DNA from: Fidelibacterota bacterium TCS52
GTDB lineage: Bacteria; Fidelibacterota; Fidelibacteria; Fidelibacterales; Fidelibacteraceae
Reading direction: 5' to 3'
NCBI GenBank assembly: GCA_001577215.1
Contig: LSCC01000037.1
Location: forward strand, 1-29,275
DNA length: 29,275 nt
Shown: piece by piece, positions 7,529 to 15,714 of the stretch
Layout of the letters: each line of letters starts with the position of its first letter
How positions within the stretch are numbered: position 1 is the stretch's first letter
The notes under the pieces: model-generated
The model's database searches: none
What the model saw: the letters and a program-made list of their open reading frames with translations, nothing else
Told to the model about the DNA's origin: nothing
Program-made: the position numbers and the translations under genes

Positions 7529-8914
7529 ATGTTAAAAAAAATTACTATTGCAATCTTAATTATATTAATTCTCATTCCGCTAAGTGCATTTGATCTAAAT
7601 GATTTAAATGATCAATTAGTCAATGTTGTCGAAAAAACTAAACCATCCATCGTAACAATTACAGCTGAAAAAGTTACTAAATATAAAAATCCATTTCATG
7701 ACTTTTCTTTTGAAGGGTTTCCAAATGGCTTTTTCAATTTTCAATTACCCGATAATGGAGAAATTCGTAGTAAAATTTTAGGTTCAGGGGTAATTGTAGA
7801 CGAAAATATTATTTTAACCAATAATCATGTTGTTGATAATGTTGAAGAAATTAAGGTAAAATTACCTGATAAAAGAGAATTCGAGGCAGAAATAATTGGA
7901 CAAGATAAAAATTCTGACATTGCAGTATTGAAAATTGATGCTAAAGATCTACAAATAGCAAAATTAGGAAATTCCGAAGAAGCACGAGTAGGAGAAATTG
8001 TATTAGCAATCGGAAATCCCTTTAGTCGTTCACTTAATAATACTATAACTATGGGAATAATTTCCGGATTAGGACGTTCAAGAATAGGAATAACCAAGTA
8101 CGAAAATTTCATTCAAACGGATGCTGCAATAAACCCAGGCAATTCTGGCGGCGCTTTAGTAAATCTAAAAGGAGAAGTAATTGGAATCAATTCGGCCATT
8201 CTTTCTCGTTCAGGTGGATCACAAGGAGTCGGATTCAGTATACCGATCAATTTAGCTAAAAGAGTAATGGCTGACATTATTGATAATGGTCGTGTAATTC
8301 GCGCTTGGATTGGTGTAACTATTCAACCTGTAACTCAAGATATTGCTAATTCAGTTGGATTGAAAAATATTAGTGGTTCATTAGTGAGCGAAGTTTTAGA
8401 AGATAGCCCCGCAGAAAAAGCTGGACTCAAAACGGGAGATATTATTTTAAAAGTAAATAATAAAGAAATATCTAATACTTCAAAATTGCAATTAAACATT
8501 TCTTCTCGTAATCCCGGAGATATTATAAAACTTTCTGTTTTTCGTAATGACAAAGTTAAGCCAATTAGTATTAAATTAGAAGAAATGCCATCAGAAGGAA
8601 ACTTGATCACCTCCGAAAATGATTTTAGCAATGATTTAGGATTCGTTGTAGAAAATGGTTCAAAAGAAATTGGAAATCGTTTTCATTTAAAGAATTATAA
8701 TGGAGTTATAGTAACAAAAGTTAAAAAAAATTCAGAAGCAGCCAAAAAAGGTATTCATCCAGGAGATAAAATATTAAGTATTGGGAATCAAAAAATTTCT
8801 GATGTTAAAGATTTAAAAAAAGTATTAAAAAAAGAAAAAGAGAAAAGTGCAACACTTTTCCTTATTGAAAACAGAAAAGGTAGAAAACACTTCGTTGCAT
8901 TAAAGTTAAAATAA
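7529..8914 (+). CDS. degP: Do/HtrA-family periplasmic serine endoprotease with two PDZ domains
   Basis: 461 residues, usual length for DegP/DegQ. It has a signal peptide (residues 1-20, basic start then a Leu/Ile core ending LSA), a trypsin-like protease domain with the full triad His100 (LTNNHVVD), Asp130 (NSDIAVL) and Ser206 (NPGNSGGAL), a first PDZ domain (about 255-345, starting RAWIGV) and a second PDZ domain (about 365-461). Members degrade or refold misfolded proteins in the periplasm, with PDZ domains recognising C-termini and gating oligomerisation. The ATG has a GGGG Shine-Dalgarno just upstream. The gene stands alone, bounded upstream by a divergent intergenic region and downstream by a terminator; a sigma-E-like -35 suggests stress induction. 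DegP, DegQ and MucD cannot be distinguished from sequence alone. Confidence 0.95.
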   Translation: MLKKITIAILIILILIPLSAFDLNDLNDQLVNVVEKTKPSIVTITAEKVTKYKNPFHDFSFEGFPNGFFNFQLPDNGEIRSKILGSGVIVDENIILTNNHVVDNVEEIKVKLPDKREFEAEIIGQDKNSDIAVLKIDAKDLQIAKLGNSEEARVGEIVLAIGNPFSRSLNNTITMGIISGLGRSRIGITKYENFIQTDAAINPGNSGGALVNLKGEVIGINSAILSRSGGSQGVGFSIPINLAKRVMADIIDNGRVIRAWIGVTIQPVTQDIANSVGLKNISGSLVSEVLEDSPAEKAGLKTGDIILKVNNKEISNTSKLQLNISSRNPGDIIKLSVFRNDKVKPISIKLEEMPSEGNLITSENDFSNDLGFVVENGSKEIGNRFHLKNYNGVIVTKVKKNSEAAKKGIHPGDKILSIGNQKISDVKDLKKVLKKEKEKSATLFLIENRKGRKHFVALKLK

Positions 8915-8938
8915 TTTATACTTTAAATATTATTTTCT

Positions 8939-8967
8939 AAAAGCCAAGTTAATAACTTGGCTTTTTA
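8939..8967 (+). terminator. Intrinsic terminator of degP
   Basis: Perfect 10-bp stem AAGCCAAGTT (8941-8950) with AACTTGGCTT (8954-8963), three-base loop, flanked by A on the left and ending in a T run. It lies 25 bases after the degP stop codon. Confidence 0.85.
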
Positions 8968-9069
8968 TCTTTATTTTAATTTAAAAAAAACTTTTAAGTA
9001 ACAAATATTTTATTTAATATTATATCAAATAAATAATAATTATGATTGAAAATAAAATGGATTTATTTT

Positions 9070-9837
9070 ATGAAAAAATTAAGTAAGAATGCAGTAAAAA
9101 AAATCAGAGCATTACACAATAAAAAATATAGGAAGCTCAACAAACAATTTTTAATAAGTGGCTTAATTTCTGTAGAAGAAGCAATAAAATCTAACTACAA
9201 TATTACAGAAATTTATTATACAACTTCGATAATTGAAAAATTAAAAATAAATAAAATATTTAACATCGCTAAAGAAAAAAATATCCCATTAAATAATATT
9301 CACCACAACGATGTTAAAAACATAACTACTGAGATTTCACCTCAAGGAATAATTGCAATTGCAGATCAACAAACTTTTTCGTTAACAGAATTAGAAAAAA
9401 ACATTCTTATTTTAGATAAAATAAAAGATCCGGGAAATCTTGGAACAATCTTTCGTATAGCTCATTGGTTTGGACTTGGCGGTTTAATATTATTAGATGA
9501 AACTGTCGAGCCGGAAAATCCAAAAGCCATTCAATCATCAATGGGATCGTTTTTCAACATTCCTTTTGTGATAGAAAATTCTTATGAAGAAATAATTAAT
9601 TATTGTAATGATTCTTCAAAAATAATTCTTTTATCAGATGTGCATCAAGGAAAAAATATAAAAGAATTTAACTCTAAAAATAATTTTGCTTTAGTTATAG
9701 GAAACGAGAGCCATGGTATTTCTGATGTCTGGAATAAATTTGATCTACAGCGAGTATTTTTACCGCGAATTGGCAAGGCAGAATCCTTAAATGCTGCTGT
9801 TGCTACCGCTTCAATGTTAAGTTTGTTGTTGTATTGA
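9070..9837 (+). CDS. SpoU/TrmH-family RNA 2'-O-ribose methyltransferase
   Basis: 255 residues from ATG 9070. The three SPOUT signature motifs are present: DPGNLGTIFR (120-129), the loop NESHGIS (212-218) and ESLNAAVA (238-245), which together make the knotted AdoMet site. The N-terminal 100 residues are a typical RlmB/TsnR-like substrate-binding domain; LSKNAVKKIRALHNKKYRK matches the usual beginning of such proteins. An in-frame TTG 24 bases upstream (9046) would add MKIKWIYF, but it lacks a clear ribosome site and family members begin near MKKLSK, so I prefer the ATG. The target nucleotide (23S rRNA or tRNA) cannot be inferred. The stop is TGA (9835-9837), evidence that TGA terminates in this organism. 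Monocistronic, between the degP terminator and a repeat-like element. Confidence 0.9.
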   Translation: MKKLSKNAVKKIRALHNKKYRKLNKQFLISGLISVEEAIKSNYNITEIYYTTSIIEKLKINKIFNIAKEKNIPLNNIHHNDVKNITTEISPQGIIAIADQQTFSLTELEKNILILDKIKDPGNLGTIFRIAHWFGLGGLILLDETVEPENPKAIQSSMGSFFNIPFVIENSYEEIINYCNDSSKIILLSDVHQGKNIKEFNSKNNFALVIGNESHGISDVWNKFDLQRVFLPRIGKAESLNAAVATASMLSLLLY

Positions 9838-9856
9838 AAATAATGACTAATGAAAA

Positions 9857-9976
9857 TTTCACGCAAAGCTCACAAAGAGAAAAAAGAATGCAGAAAATTA
9901 ATTATAGTTTTTTATAACTTGTTATAAATTTTTCTTGTGTTTTTTGTGCTTTCTTTGTGTCTCTTGTGGTTAAAAT
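9857..9976. repeat. Repeat-like imperfect inverted element (MITE/REP-like intergenic sequence)
   Basis: The left end reads CGCAAAGCTCACAAAGAG and the right end, on the opposite strand, reads AACCACAAGAGACACAAAGA, so the two ends are imperfect inverted copies of a purine-rich (A)CACAAAGA motif. The centre holds a perfect palindrome TTTATAAC-TT-GTTATAAA (9911-9928) followed by T5, which could also act as a terminator for the methyltransferase. The composition differs from the surrounding coding DNA. Similar CACAAAG strings occur as dispersed intergenic elements in several genomes (recollection, unchecked). There is no ORF. Confidence 0.45.
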
Positions 9977-10003
9977 CCTTCGTTTCCGTTCAAAATTCAT
10001 GAT

Positions 10004-10738
10004 TTACAATTCATCATCAATTTCTTCACTATCATCCATCTCAAAGACAAATTTCAGATGACGCAAGAAAAATGGTGTCGCTGCAGTTAACACACCAACT
10101 TTTTTTACACCTACTTCCTTGAGTGTATTTGCCGCTTCTGAAGTTGTCGCTCCGGTTGTAAAAACATCATCAATTAATATCACAGATGACGGAATTTCTT
10201 CTTTTGCAATTATTTTAAAAGCACCTTTCATATTCTTTTTTCTTCCTTCTTGATCTAATTTCGTTTGCGTTTCCGTGAAAACTGCTCTTTTTAGCAAATC
10301 TATATTCATTGGTATTTCAAGTACATTTGATAATTCACTTGCAATTTTTTCAGCTTGATTATATGTTCTCATATCTTTTTTAATTCTATGTAATGGAATC
10401 GAAATTATACATTCGTAATCTTTAAAACTTGTATTCTTATAATAAATTCCCATTTGTTTGCCGAGAAATGTTCCGATATAATCACATCCATTATACTTAA
10501 GATTGTGTATCAATATTTTCATAACATTGTTAAATTTATACAATGATGAAACCTCATCTATTATAGAATCTTCCCCTTCAAAAGAATGCGGTGCCTTTCC
10601 AAATATTTCCAAATCAAAAAAGCAATCATGACATAAATAACCATTAAAAAGTGCGATTTTTTCACATACTAAACATCGCGGTGGATAGATCCAATCTATT
10701 AATGGAGCAATAAACTTTTTAAATAATCTTTTCTTCAA
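10004..10738 (-). CDS. comF: ComF-family double-zinc-ribbon / phosphoribosyltransferase-like protein
   Basis: 244 residues. Two CxxC pairs near the N-terminus (Cys22/Cys25 and Cys36/Cys39) make the ComF zinc ribbon; the C-terminal half is a type I phosphoribosyltransferase fold with the PRPP loop VILIDDVFTTGATTSEAA (about 186-203). Known family members are needed for DNA uptake in competent bacteria (ComFC) or for using DNA as a nutrient (GntX-like). It starts with TTG at 10738; the frame is closed by a stop four codons further upstream, no ATG is available before the zinc ribbon, and the Shine-Dalgarno is weak. It begins 15 bases after the C69 dipeptidase gene, so it is likely translated from the same mRNA. 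The tail ends in an acidic patch (DDSEEIDDEL). Confidence 0.88.
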   Translation of the reverse strand: MKKRLFKKFIAPLIDWIYPPRCLVCEKIALFNGYLCHDCFFDLEIFGKAPHSFEGEDSIIDEVSSLYKFNNVMKILIHNLKYNGCDYIGTFLGKQMGIYYKNTSFKDYECIISIPLHRIKKDMRTYNQAEKIASELSNVLEIPMNIDLLKRAVFTETQTKLDQEGRKKNMKGAFKIIAKEEIPSSVILIDDVFTTGATTSEAANTLKEVGVKKVGVLTAATPFFLRHLKFVFEMDDSEEIDDEL

Positions 10739-10753
10739 ATTAAAGAATTATTT

Positions 10754-12352
10754 TTATTTTTTCGGTAATTTAAATTGTTCCGGACGATTTTTTAAAACCT
10801 TTTCTGTCCATTTATCAGGATAGCCTTTTTCCATTGCTTCTCCGGATTCGTTTTTTACATATCCATCATTATATTTTGTTATCAAATATTCGCCGAGCTC
10901 TTTCCATTTTTCGACAACCTGTTCACCATTTGCTACGCAATAATTTGTCAAATATTCTACAGCCAAATCGTGATCAATTTCCAATAATAATTTTGCCGTC
11001 TGTTCAACTGTATATTGATTTTTCAAAAGCATATTTTCAATATTAGATTGAACTTTTTTTATTTCCGGTATCATATATGAATACTTTAAATGAACATAAT
11101 TTGAAACAAAATTGAAAACCCACCAAGCGGAATCCCAAGAAAATTTTTGAAAATCACCTGTTGCATATGAATTGGGAATATCATTAATTCCAATATACAA
11201 AGGTATATAACAAGTAAAATAAGTATCGTCGACCCCATACCAAAATAAACCGCCGACTTCATCAGGCAAAAAAGGTCGAGTTTGCGAAATAAAGGAGTAG
11301 GCTGTTTGCTGAGTAGAAATTGGTCGTTCCCAAGTATATTCGTTTCCATTCTTTTTCCAAGTTATCGGTCGCCATCGATTTGGTGTTCCATAAGGCCCAG
11401 CATCTATTCCTCTTGTCATATCAAATTTTGTCCCTTCATAATGATCACGCATTAAACTCATTACATCTTTTACTGCAAGTTTTTTATCCGGTTTGATCCA
11501 TAATGGATATGGCTTCGCTCCTTTTATTCCTCTATGATAATAAGTTGTAAAAATTCTTGATGGAGCGATTCTTCTATAAATACTCCAAACACGACTTGCG
11601 GAATATCTTTTATTTTCTGGAGTCGGCGGACAATATACATCACAGAATCTAAATGTACTTTGCGAATCAGGTTCAAAATATCCATTTTCAATCGCAAATG
11701 TTTTAATGTCTTTTGAATACATACATTCATCTTTAGAATATTTTGTAAAGTCGCCAATTCTTGCCTTATTTGCATGGCAAGTAATATATCCATCAGGAAC
11801 TTTAACAGCAACCCAGATCACTCCTTTTACACCAGGACCTTTCCCAATTATTTCCATCAACCAAGCTTCCTTTTTTCCAACGATCGAAAATGTTTCACCT
11901 TCACCACGATAACCGTATTCTTCAGTTAGATCTATCATTATTTTAATAGCTTCTCTTGCTGTTTTTGCTCGCTGTAATGTAAATAACATCAGATCTTCAT
12001 AATGTAATAATCCATTTTGATTATGCAATTCTTCCCTCCCACCAAAAGTCGTTTCACCTATCGCCAGCTGATGTTGATTCATCCACTTTACTACAGAATA
12101 AGTATGTGGAACTTGCGAGATCTTTCCTCTTAAATTTCCCGACCAATCGATGATATCAACAGAATCGCTTGGATCATGATCGGCTTCAGGATAATATCTT
12201 AAAGTAGGATGAAATTCTCCATCACAAGTATAAGTACAAATTGCCGAACCATCTTTTGTTGCACCTTTTGTAATAATTGCACTTGTACAGGCATCGGTTC
12301 TTATATTTACAATAAATATCAATGATGATATTAATAACATTTTCTTAAACAT
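10754..12352 (-). CDS. C69-family (PepD/dipeptidase A-like) Ntn-hydrolase, exported
   Basis: 532 residues. Peptidase family C69 enzymes are N-terminal-nucleophile hydrolases that remove dipeptides. The catalytic Cys is Cys22 in DACTSAI, directly after a hydrophobic signal segment (residues 4-17), so signal cleavage or autoprocessing would expose it as the new N-terminus. Other family features are KDGSAI(C)TYTCDGE, GETTFGGREEL and the ETFSIVGKKEAWLMEI strand pair. The ATG is preceded by AGGG at about six bases. ComF follows closely downstream. With the S9 peptidase lipoprotein in the same window it suggests extracytoplasmic peptide scavenging, which is inference. Confidence 0.9.
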   Translation of the reverse strand: MFKKMLLISSLIFIVNIRTDACTSAIITKGATKDGSAICTYTCDGEFHPTLRYYPEADHDPSDSVDIIDWSGNLRGKISQVPHTYSVVKWMNQHQLAIGETTFGGREELHNQNGLLHYEDLMLFTLQRAKTAREAIKIMIDLTEEYGYRGEGETFSIVGKKEAWLMEIIGKGPGVKGVIWVAVKVPDGYITCHANKARIGDFTKYSKDECMYSKDIKTFAIENGYFEPDSQSTFRFCDVYCPPTPENKRYSASRVWSIYRRIAPSRIFTTYYHRGIKGAKPYPLWIKPDKKLAVKDVMSLMRDHYEGTKFDMTRGIDAGPYGTPNRWRPITWKKNGNEYTWERPISTQQTAYSFISQTRPFLPDEVGGLFWYGVDDTYFTCYIPLYIGINDIPNSYATGDFQKFSWDSAWWVFNFVSNYVHLKYSYMIPEIKKVQSNIENMLLKNQYTVEQTAKLLLEIDHDLAVEYLTNYCVANGEQVVEKWKELGEYLITKYNDGYVKNESGEAMEKGYPDKWTEKVLKNRPEQFKLPKK

Positions 12353-12367
12353 ATTTTACCCTTTTTT

Positions 12368-12395
12368 TGTGAAATTTTAAACACTATGTGAAATT
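12368..12395. repeat. Paired direct repeats TGTGAAATT upstream of the C69 gene
   Basis: TGTGAAATT occurs exactly at 12368-12376 and again at 12387-12395, 19 bases apart (nearly two helical turns), 16 bases upstream of the dipeptidase start. It could be a tandem operator; no regulator is assignable. Confidence 0.3.
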
Positions 12396-12468
12396 ACAAA
12401 ATTATTTTTATTTATTTGCATATAAAAATTGTTACAAGTTCATTTATTAAATTATTAATCAAAATTCT

Positions 12469-12861
12469 TTATTTCTTCAACCGAAAAAAAGTTGCTTCTG
12501 CTTCTGCATAAATTTTCTCATTTTCATCCATAATAGTTGCTTCTGATTTTATAATTTTCCGACGAACATTAACAATTCTTCCTGTAACTTTATATTCAAC
12601 CATGGAATTTATTGGTTTTTTATAATTTGTTCTCATTTCATAAGTAACGGCTTCGCCTTCTTTGTGAATAATTATTTTTGCCATTGCTTCATCTAAAATT
12701 GTATTAATAATTCCACCGTGAATAACATTAGGATAGCCGCAATATTTTTCATTTAATTTAAATTTTGAAATAGCATATTGCTCATCATAAAAGAATTTCA
12801 ACTTTAATCCGATAGGATTATTTTTTCCACAAGCAAAACATTTTGAATACTCATTTCCCAT
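12469..12861 (-). CDS. Hotdog-fold (4HBT/PaaI-type) acyl-CoA thioesterase
   Basis: 130 residues, right size for a single hotdog domain. The signature helix start HGGIINTILDEAM (His48, Asp57) matches PaaI/YbgC-like thioesterases, which hydrolyse acyl-CoA or aryl-CoA. The N-terminal CFACGKNNPIGLKL (Cys8, Cys11) is typical of a common subgroup of these proteins. The ATG follows a good AGGTGA Shine-Dalgarno five bases upstream. It is divergent from the PorX-like gene and 116 bases upstream of the C69 gene. The substrate is unknown. Confidence 0.85.
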   Translation of the reverse strand: MGNEYSKCFACGKNNPIGLKLKFFYDEQYAISKFKLNEKYCGYPNVIHGGIINTILDEAMAKIIIHKEGEAVTYEMRTNYKKPINSMVEYKVTGRIVNVRRKIIKSEATIMDENEKIYAEAEATFFRLKK

Positions 12862-13012
12862 TTTTCACCTAAATTAATTTATAATAGTTTTTCTAATATT
12901 TCATAATATAATGTAACTTTAAATTATATAAAAAACAATTAAATATCTTATTATTTGGAACATTTTTTCTTATATTTCGCTATATACTTAAAAGAAAAAG
13001 GAACAAAAAAAT

Positions 13013-14578
13013 ATGAAATCAAATAAAAATAAATTTATAATCTTATGGGTTGATGACGAAATAGGACTTTTAAGATCGCATATAATGTTTTTAGAAGAAA
13101 AGGGCTATCAAATCAAAACAGCTACAAACGGTGTTGATGCTTTAGAAATAATAAAAAGTACCTATGTATCAGCGGTACTTCTTGATGAAATGATGGATGG
13201 TTTGAACGGATTAACTGTATTAAAAAAAATAAAAGCATTGCGTCCTGCTCTGCCAGTTATTATGATCACAAAGAATGAAGAAGAATCATTAATGGAAAAT
13301 GCTATCGGACAAAAAATTTCCGATTATCTTACTAAACCGATCAATCCATCACAAATTCTACTATCATTAAAAAAAAATTTGGAAAGTCGCAACATTACTC
13401 GTGCTACACAAGCACAAAATTATATGCAGTACTTCACAAAATTGAGTCAAGATATTAATATGGGAATTATTTCATTAAAGAAATGGGTAAATATTCATAA
13501 AAAAATGATAGAATGGGAAATGGAATTTGATGATAATCCTCAATATGATTTACAAAATATCCTAAGTGAACAGAAACAAAGTGCAAACGAAGAATTTCAA
13601 AAGTTAGTTTTGAATAATTATAAAAATTGGGTTAATGGAAATGCTGATATCCCCATGTCGCCCGATATTTTAAATACATTCTTAAAACCACTTTTGGAAA
13701 ACGACAAGAAAGTTTTATTTGTTGTAATTGATTGTATGCGATATGATCAATGGTCATTTATTGAACCTCTGTTATATGACACTTTTGATATTGAACTGCA
13801 TTCTCATTTAAGTATTTTACCAACGGCAACACCCTATAGTAGAAATGCGATTTTCGCAGGTGATTTTCCTGATAAAATAAATAAAATCTATCCCGACATT
13901 TACGCAAATCCTGAAATTGATGAAAGTATGAATAGTAAAGAAAAGCAATTACTCAATAGATATTTACAAAAGGTACATTTAAATATTAAGAATGGTATAA
14001 AATATATAAAAATTAACAATGCCGAATTTGGTAAACAAATTTACTCTAAATTTTCTGACTATAATAATAATTTAATCGCTATGGTAATCAATTTTGTTGA
14101 TATGTTGACACACAAACGCTCAAAATCAGATATATTACAAGAGATAATACCTGATGAAGCAAGTTATCGAAGTGTAGTTAAAAATTGGTTTAAACATTCT
14201 TATATAAAAAAAATATTCGAAAAAGCAGCTGGACTTGGATTTACGATTGTTGTAACAACTGATCATGGAAGCACAAATGTAGAAGAGGGCACAATAATAA
14301 AAGCAGACAAAACCACATCTGATAATGTTAGATTTAAAGTAGGTCGTAATTTAAAAATTGATAATAAAACCGCCTTACTTGTAAAAAATCCATCTGATTT
14401 TAAACTTCCTCTTACACGTGTAGCAAACAATTTTGTCTTTGCAAAAGATAATTATTTTTTCCTTTATCCCAATAATTATAGAAAATATAAAAGCTTATAT
14501 AAAAGCACTTTTCAACATGGTGGAATTTCAATGGACGAAATGCTTTTACCAGTTGCAATTCTAAATCAAAGAAAATAA
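13013..14578 (+). CDS. porX: PorX-type response regulator fused to a PglZ (alkaline-phosphatase superfamily) domain
   Basis: 521 residues. Residues 7-122 are a receiver domain with all key residues: Asp14/Asp15 (WVDDE), phospho-acceptor Asp58 (VLLDEMM), Thr86 and Lys108 (YLTKPI). A helical linker leads to a PglZ domain (about 225-515) with metal-site candidates Asp240 (VVIDCMRYD), Thr271/Thr273 (PTATPYSR), Asp363/His367 (FVDMLTHK) and Asp417/His418 (TTDHGS). PorX of Porphyromonas gingivalis controls type IX secretion with PorY and has zinc-dependent phosphodiesterase activity on cyclic oligonucleotides. In Bacteroidota porX also commonly lies next to tsaE, as here. No type IX component or CTD-bearing protein is visible in the window, so the target pathway is open. 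Shine-Dalgarno AAGGA is upstream; tsaE follows by 13 bases. Confidence 0.9.
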   Translation: MKSNKNKFIILWVDDEIGLLRSHIMFLEEKGYQIKTATNGVDALEIIKSTYVSAVLLDEMMDGLNGLTVLKKIKALRPALPVIMITKNEEESLMENAIGQKISDYLTKPINPSQILLSLKKNLESRNITRATQAQNYMQYFTKLSQDINMGIISLKKWVNIHKKMIEWEMEFDDNPQYDLQNILSEQKQSANEEFQKLVLNNYKNWVNGNADIPMSPDILNTFLKPLLENDKKVLFVVIDCMRYDQWSFIEPLLYDTFDIELHSHLSILPTATPYSRNAIFAGDFPDKINKIYPDIYANPEIDESMNSKEKQLLNRYLQKVHLNIKNGIKYIKINNAEFGKQIYSKFSDYNNNLIAMVINFVDMLTHKRSKSDILQEIIPDEASYRSVVKNWFKHSYIKKIFEKAAGLGFTIVVTTDHGSTNVEEGTIIKADKTTSDNVRFKVGRNLKIDNKTALLVKNPSDFKLPLTRVANNFVFAKDNYFFLYPNNYRKYKSLYKSTFQHGGISMDEMLLPVAILNQRK

Positions 14579-14591
14579 AATCAAAAAAAAC

Positions 14592-15056
14592 ATGATAAAT
14601 AACAAAAAAATTATAAAGACAATAATATCTAATTCTTCAAAAAAAACAGAAAATATTGCCTATGAATTTGCTTCAAAAACTCATTCTGGCGATGTTATTG
14701 CTTTATTAGGAAATTTGGCTTCAGGCAAAACTACTTTTACAAAAGGATTCTGTAAATATTTTAATGTTATTGAAAATGTTACAAGTCCTACTTATACAAT
14801 AATAAATGAATATAGCGGCGACATTCCTATTTTTCATATTGATTGTTATAGAATAAACAATACAAAAGAACTTCTTAATTTAGGAATTGAAGAATATTTT
14901 GATCTTGGTGGAATAATTTTAATCGAATGGCCAGAAAAAACATTAGATTTCTTGCCTGATAATACAATTTTTATTAATTTTGAGCATAATAATAAAAATA
15001 ATAATGAAAGGATAATAAAAATTAAAATGAACAACAATACTAAATCAGAAATTTAA
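14592..15056 (+). CDS. tsaE: tRNA t6A biosynthesis ATPase TsaE
   Basis: 154 residues, the standard length. The Walker A motif is GNLASGKTT (40-48), and the family strings TSPTYTIINEY, FHIDCYR and LIEWPEK are all present. TsaE is the ATPase that activates the TsaD-TsaB complex making N6-threonylcarbamoyladenosine at position 37 of ANN-decoding tRNAs. It is followed after 22 bases by tsaB, its functional partner, and preceded by the porX-like gene, so one transcript is likely. The ribosome site is weak (A-rich). Confidence 0.95.
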   Translation: MINNKKIIKTIISNSSKKTENIAYEFASKTHSGDVIALLGNLASGKTTFTKGFCKYFNVIENVTSPTYTIINEYSGDIPIFHIDCYRINNTKELLNLGIEEYFDLGGIILIEWPEKTLDFLPDNTIFINFEHNNKNNNERIIKIKMNNNTKSEI

Positions 15057-15078
15057 TTAAGGTCTTTATTGTAAATTT

Positions 15079-15711
15079 ATGAACATATTATCATTTGAAA
15101 CATCTTCATCGATTTGTGGCTGTGCTTTTCATAAAAATGGGAAATTAGTTGACGAGAGCTATCTTGATCAACCTCGTATTCATTCAGAAAAATTAGTTGA
15201 ATTAACCGAAAATTTATTAAAAAATAACAATTTAGAAATTAATAATATTGATCTTATTACCATTTCTAACGGTCCGGGTTCATTTACAGGTTTACGTATA
15301 GGAATGAGTTTTGCTGTTGGTTTGGCATTCCCATATAAAATCCCAATCGCACCGATCAACACAATAATGGCATATATGGCAAATCAAGGTGGAAAAATCA
15401 CAAATTATAAACTGCCAGTTTTTATATTTCATTCACATCGCGACTTTATTTTTACAGCTACTCCCACAGAAAAAAAAATAAAATTCATTAGGATCAATAA
15501 ATTTAAAAATAATTATTCTAATTGTGATATAATTTTTTCTAATAAAGAAAATTTTAAAATAGACGATATTAAAACAATATATACACCAATTTTACCATCC
15601 ATAATTGGAGAATATTATTTAAATCAAACAAAAAAATATTCTACTATTGATTATGGAAAAATACAATTAAATTATGGACAGGAGTATAAACCAAAAAAAT
15701 GGAGACAATAA
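15079..15711 (+). CDS. tsaB: tRNA t6A biosynthesis protein TsaB
   Basis: 210 residues. It begins with the ASKHA-fold phosphate-1 strand MNILSFETSSSICGCAF and carries the diagnostic NGPGSFTGLRIG motif (64-75). TsaB is the inactive TsaD paralogue that forms the heterodimer needed for t6A synthesis. The C-terminal half is more divergent and somewhat short. The stop codon TAA (15709-15711) lies in the same frame as the following surE, with no ATG, GTG or TTG between the stop and the conserved SurE motif. In another frame an ATG at 15699 overlaps the last codons of tsaB (see surE). Confidence 0.93.
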   Translation: MNILSFETSSSICGCAFHKNGKLVDESYLDQPRIHSEKLVELTENLLKNNNLEINNIDLITISNGPGSFTGLRIGMSFAVGLAFPYKIPIAPINTIMAYMANQGGKITNYKLPVFIFHSHRDFIFTATPTEKKIKFIRINKFKNNYSNCDIIFSNKENFKIDDIKTIYTPILPSIIGEYYLNQTKKYSTIDYGKIQLNYGQEYKPKKWRQ

Positions 15712-15714
15712 CTT

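Noticed and set aside
9835..9837. Recoded TGA (alternative genetic code)
   Set aside because: TGA ends the RNA methyltransferase exactly where the family ends, and no long gene needs TGA read as an amino acid.
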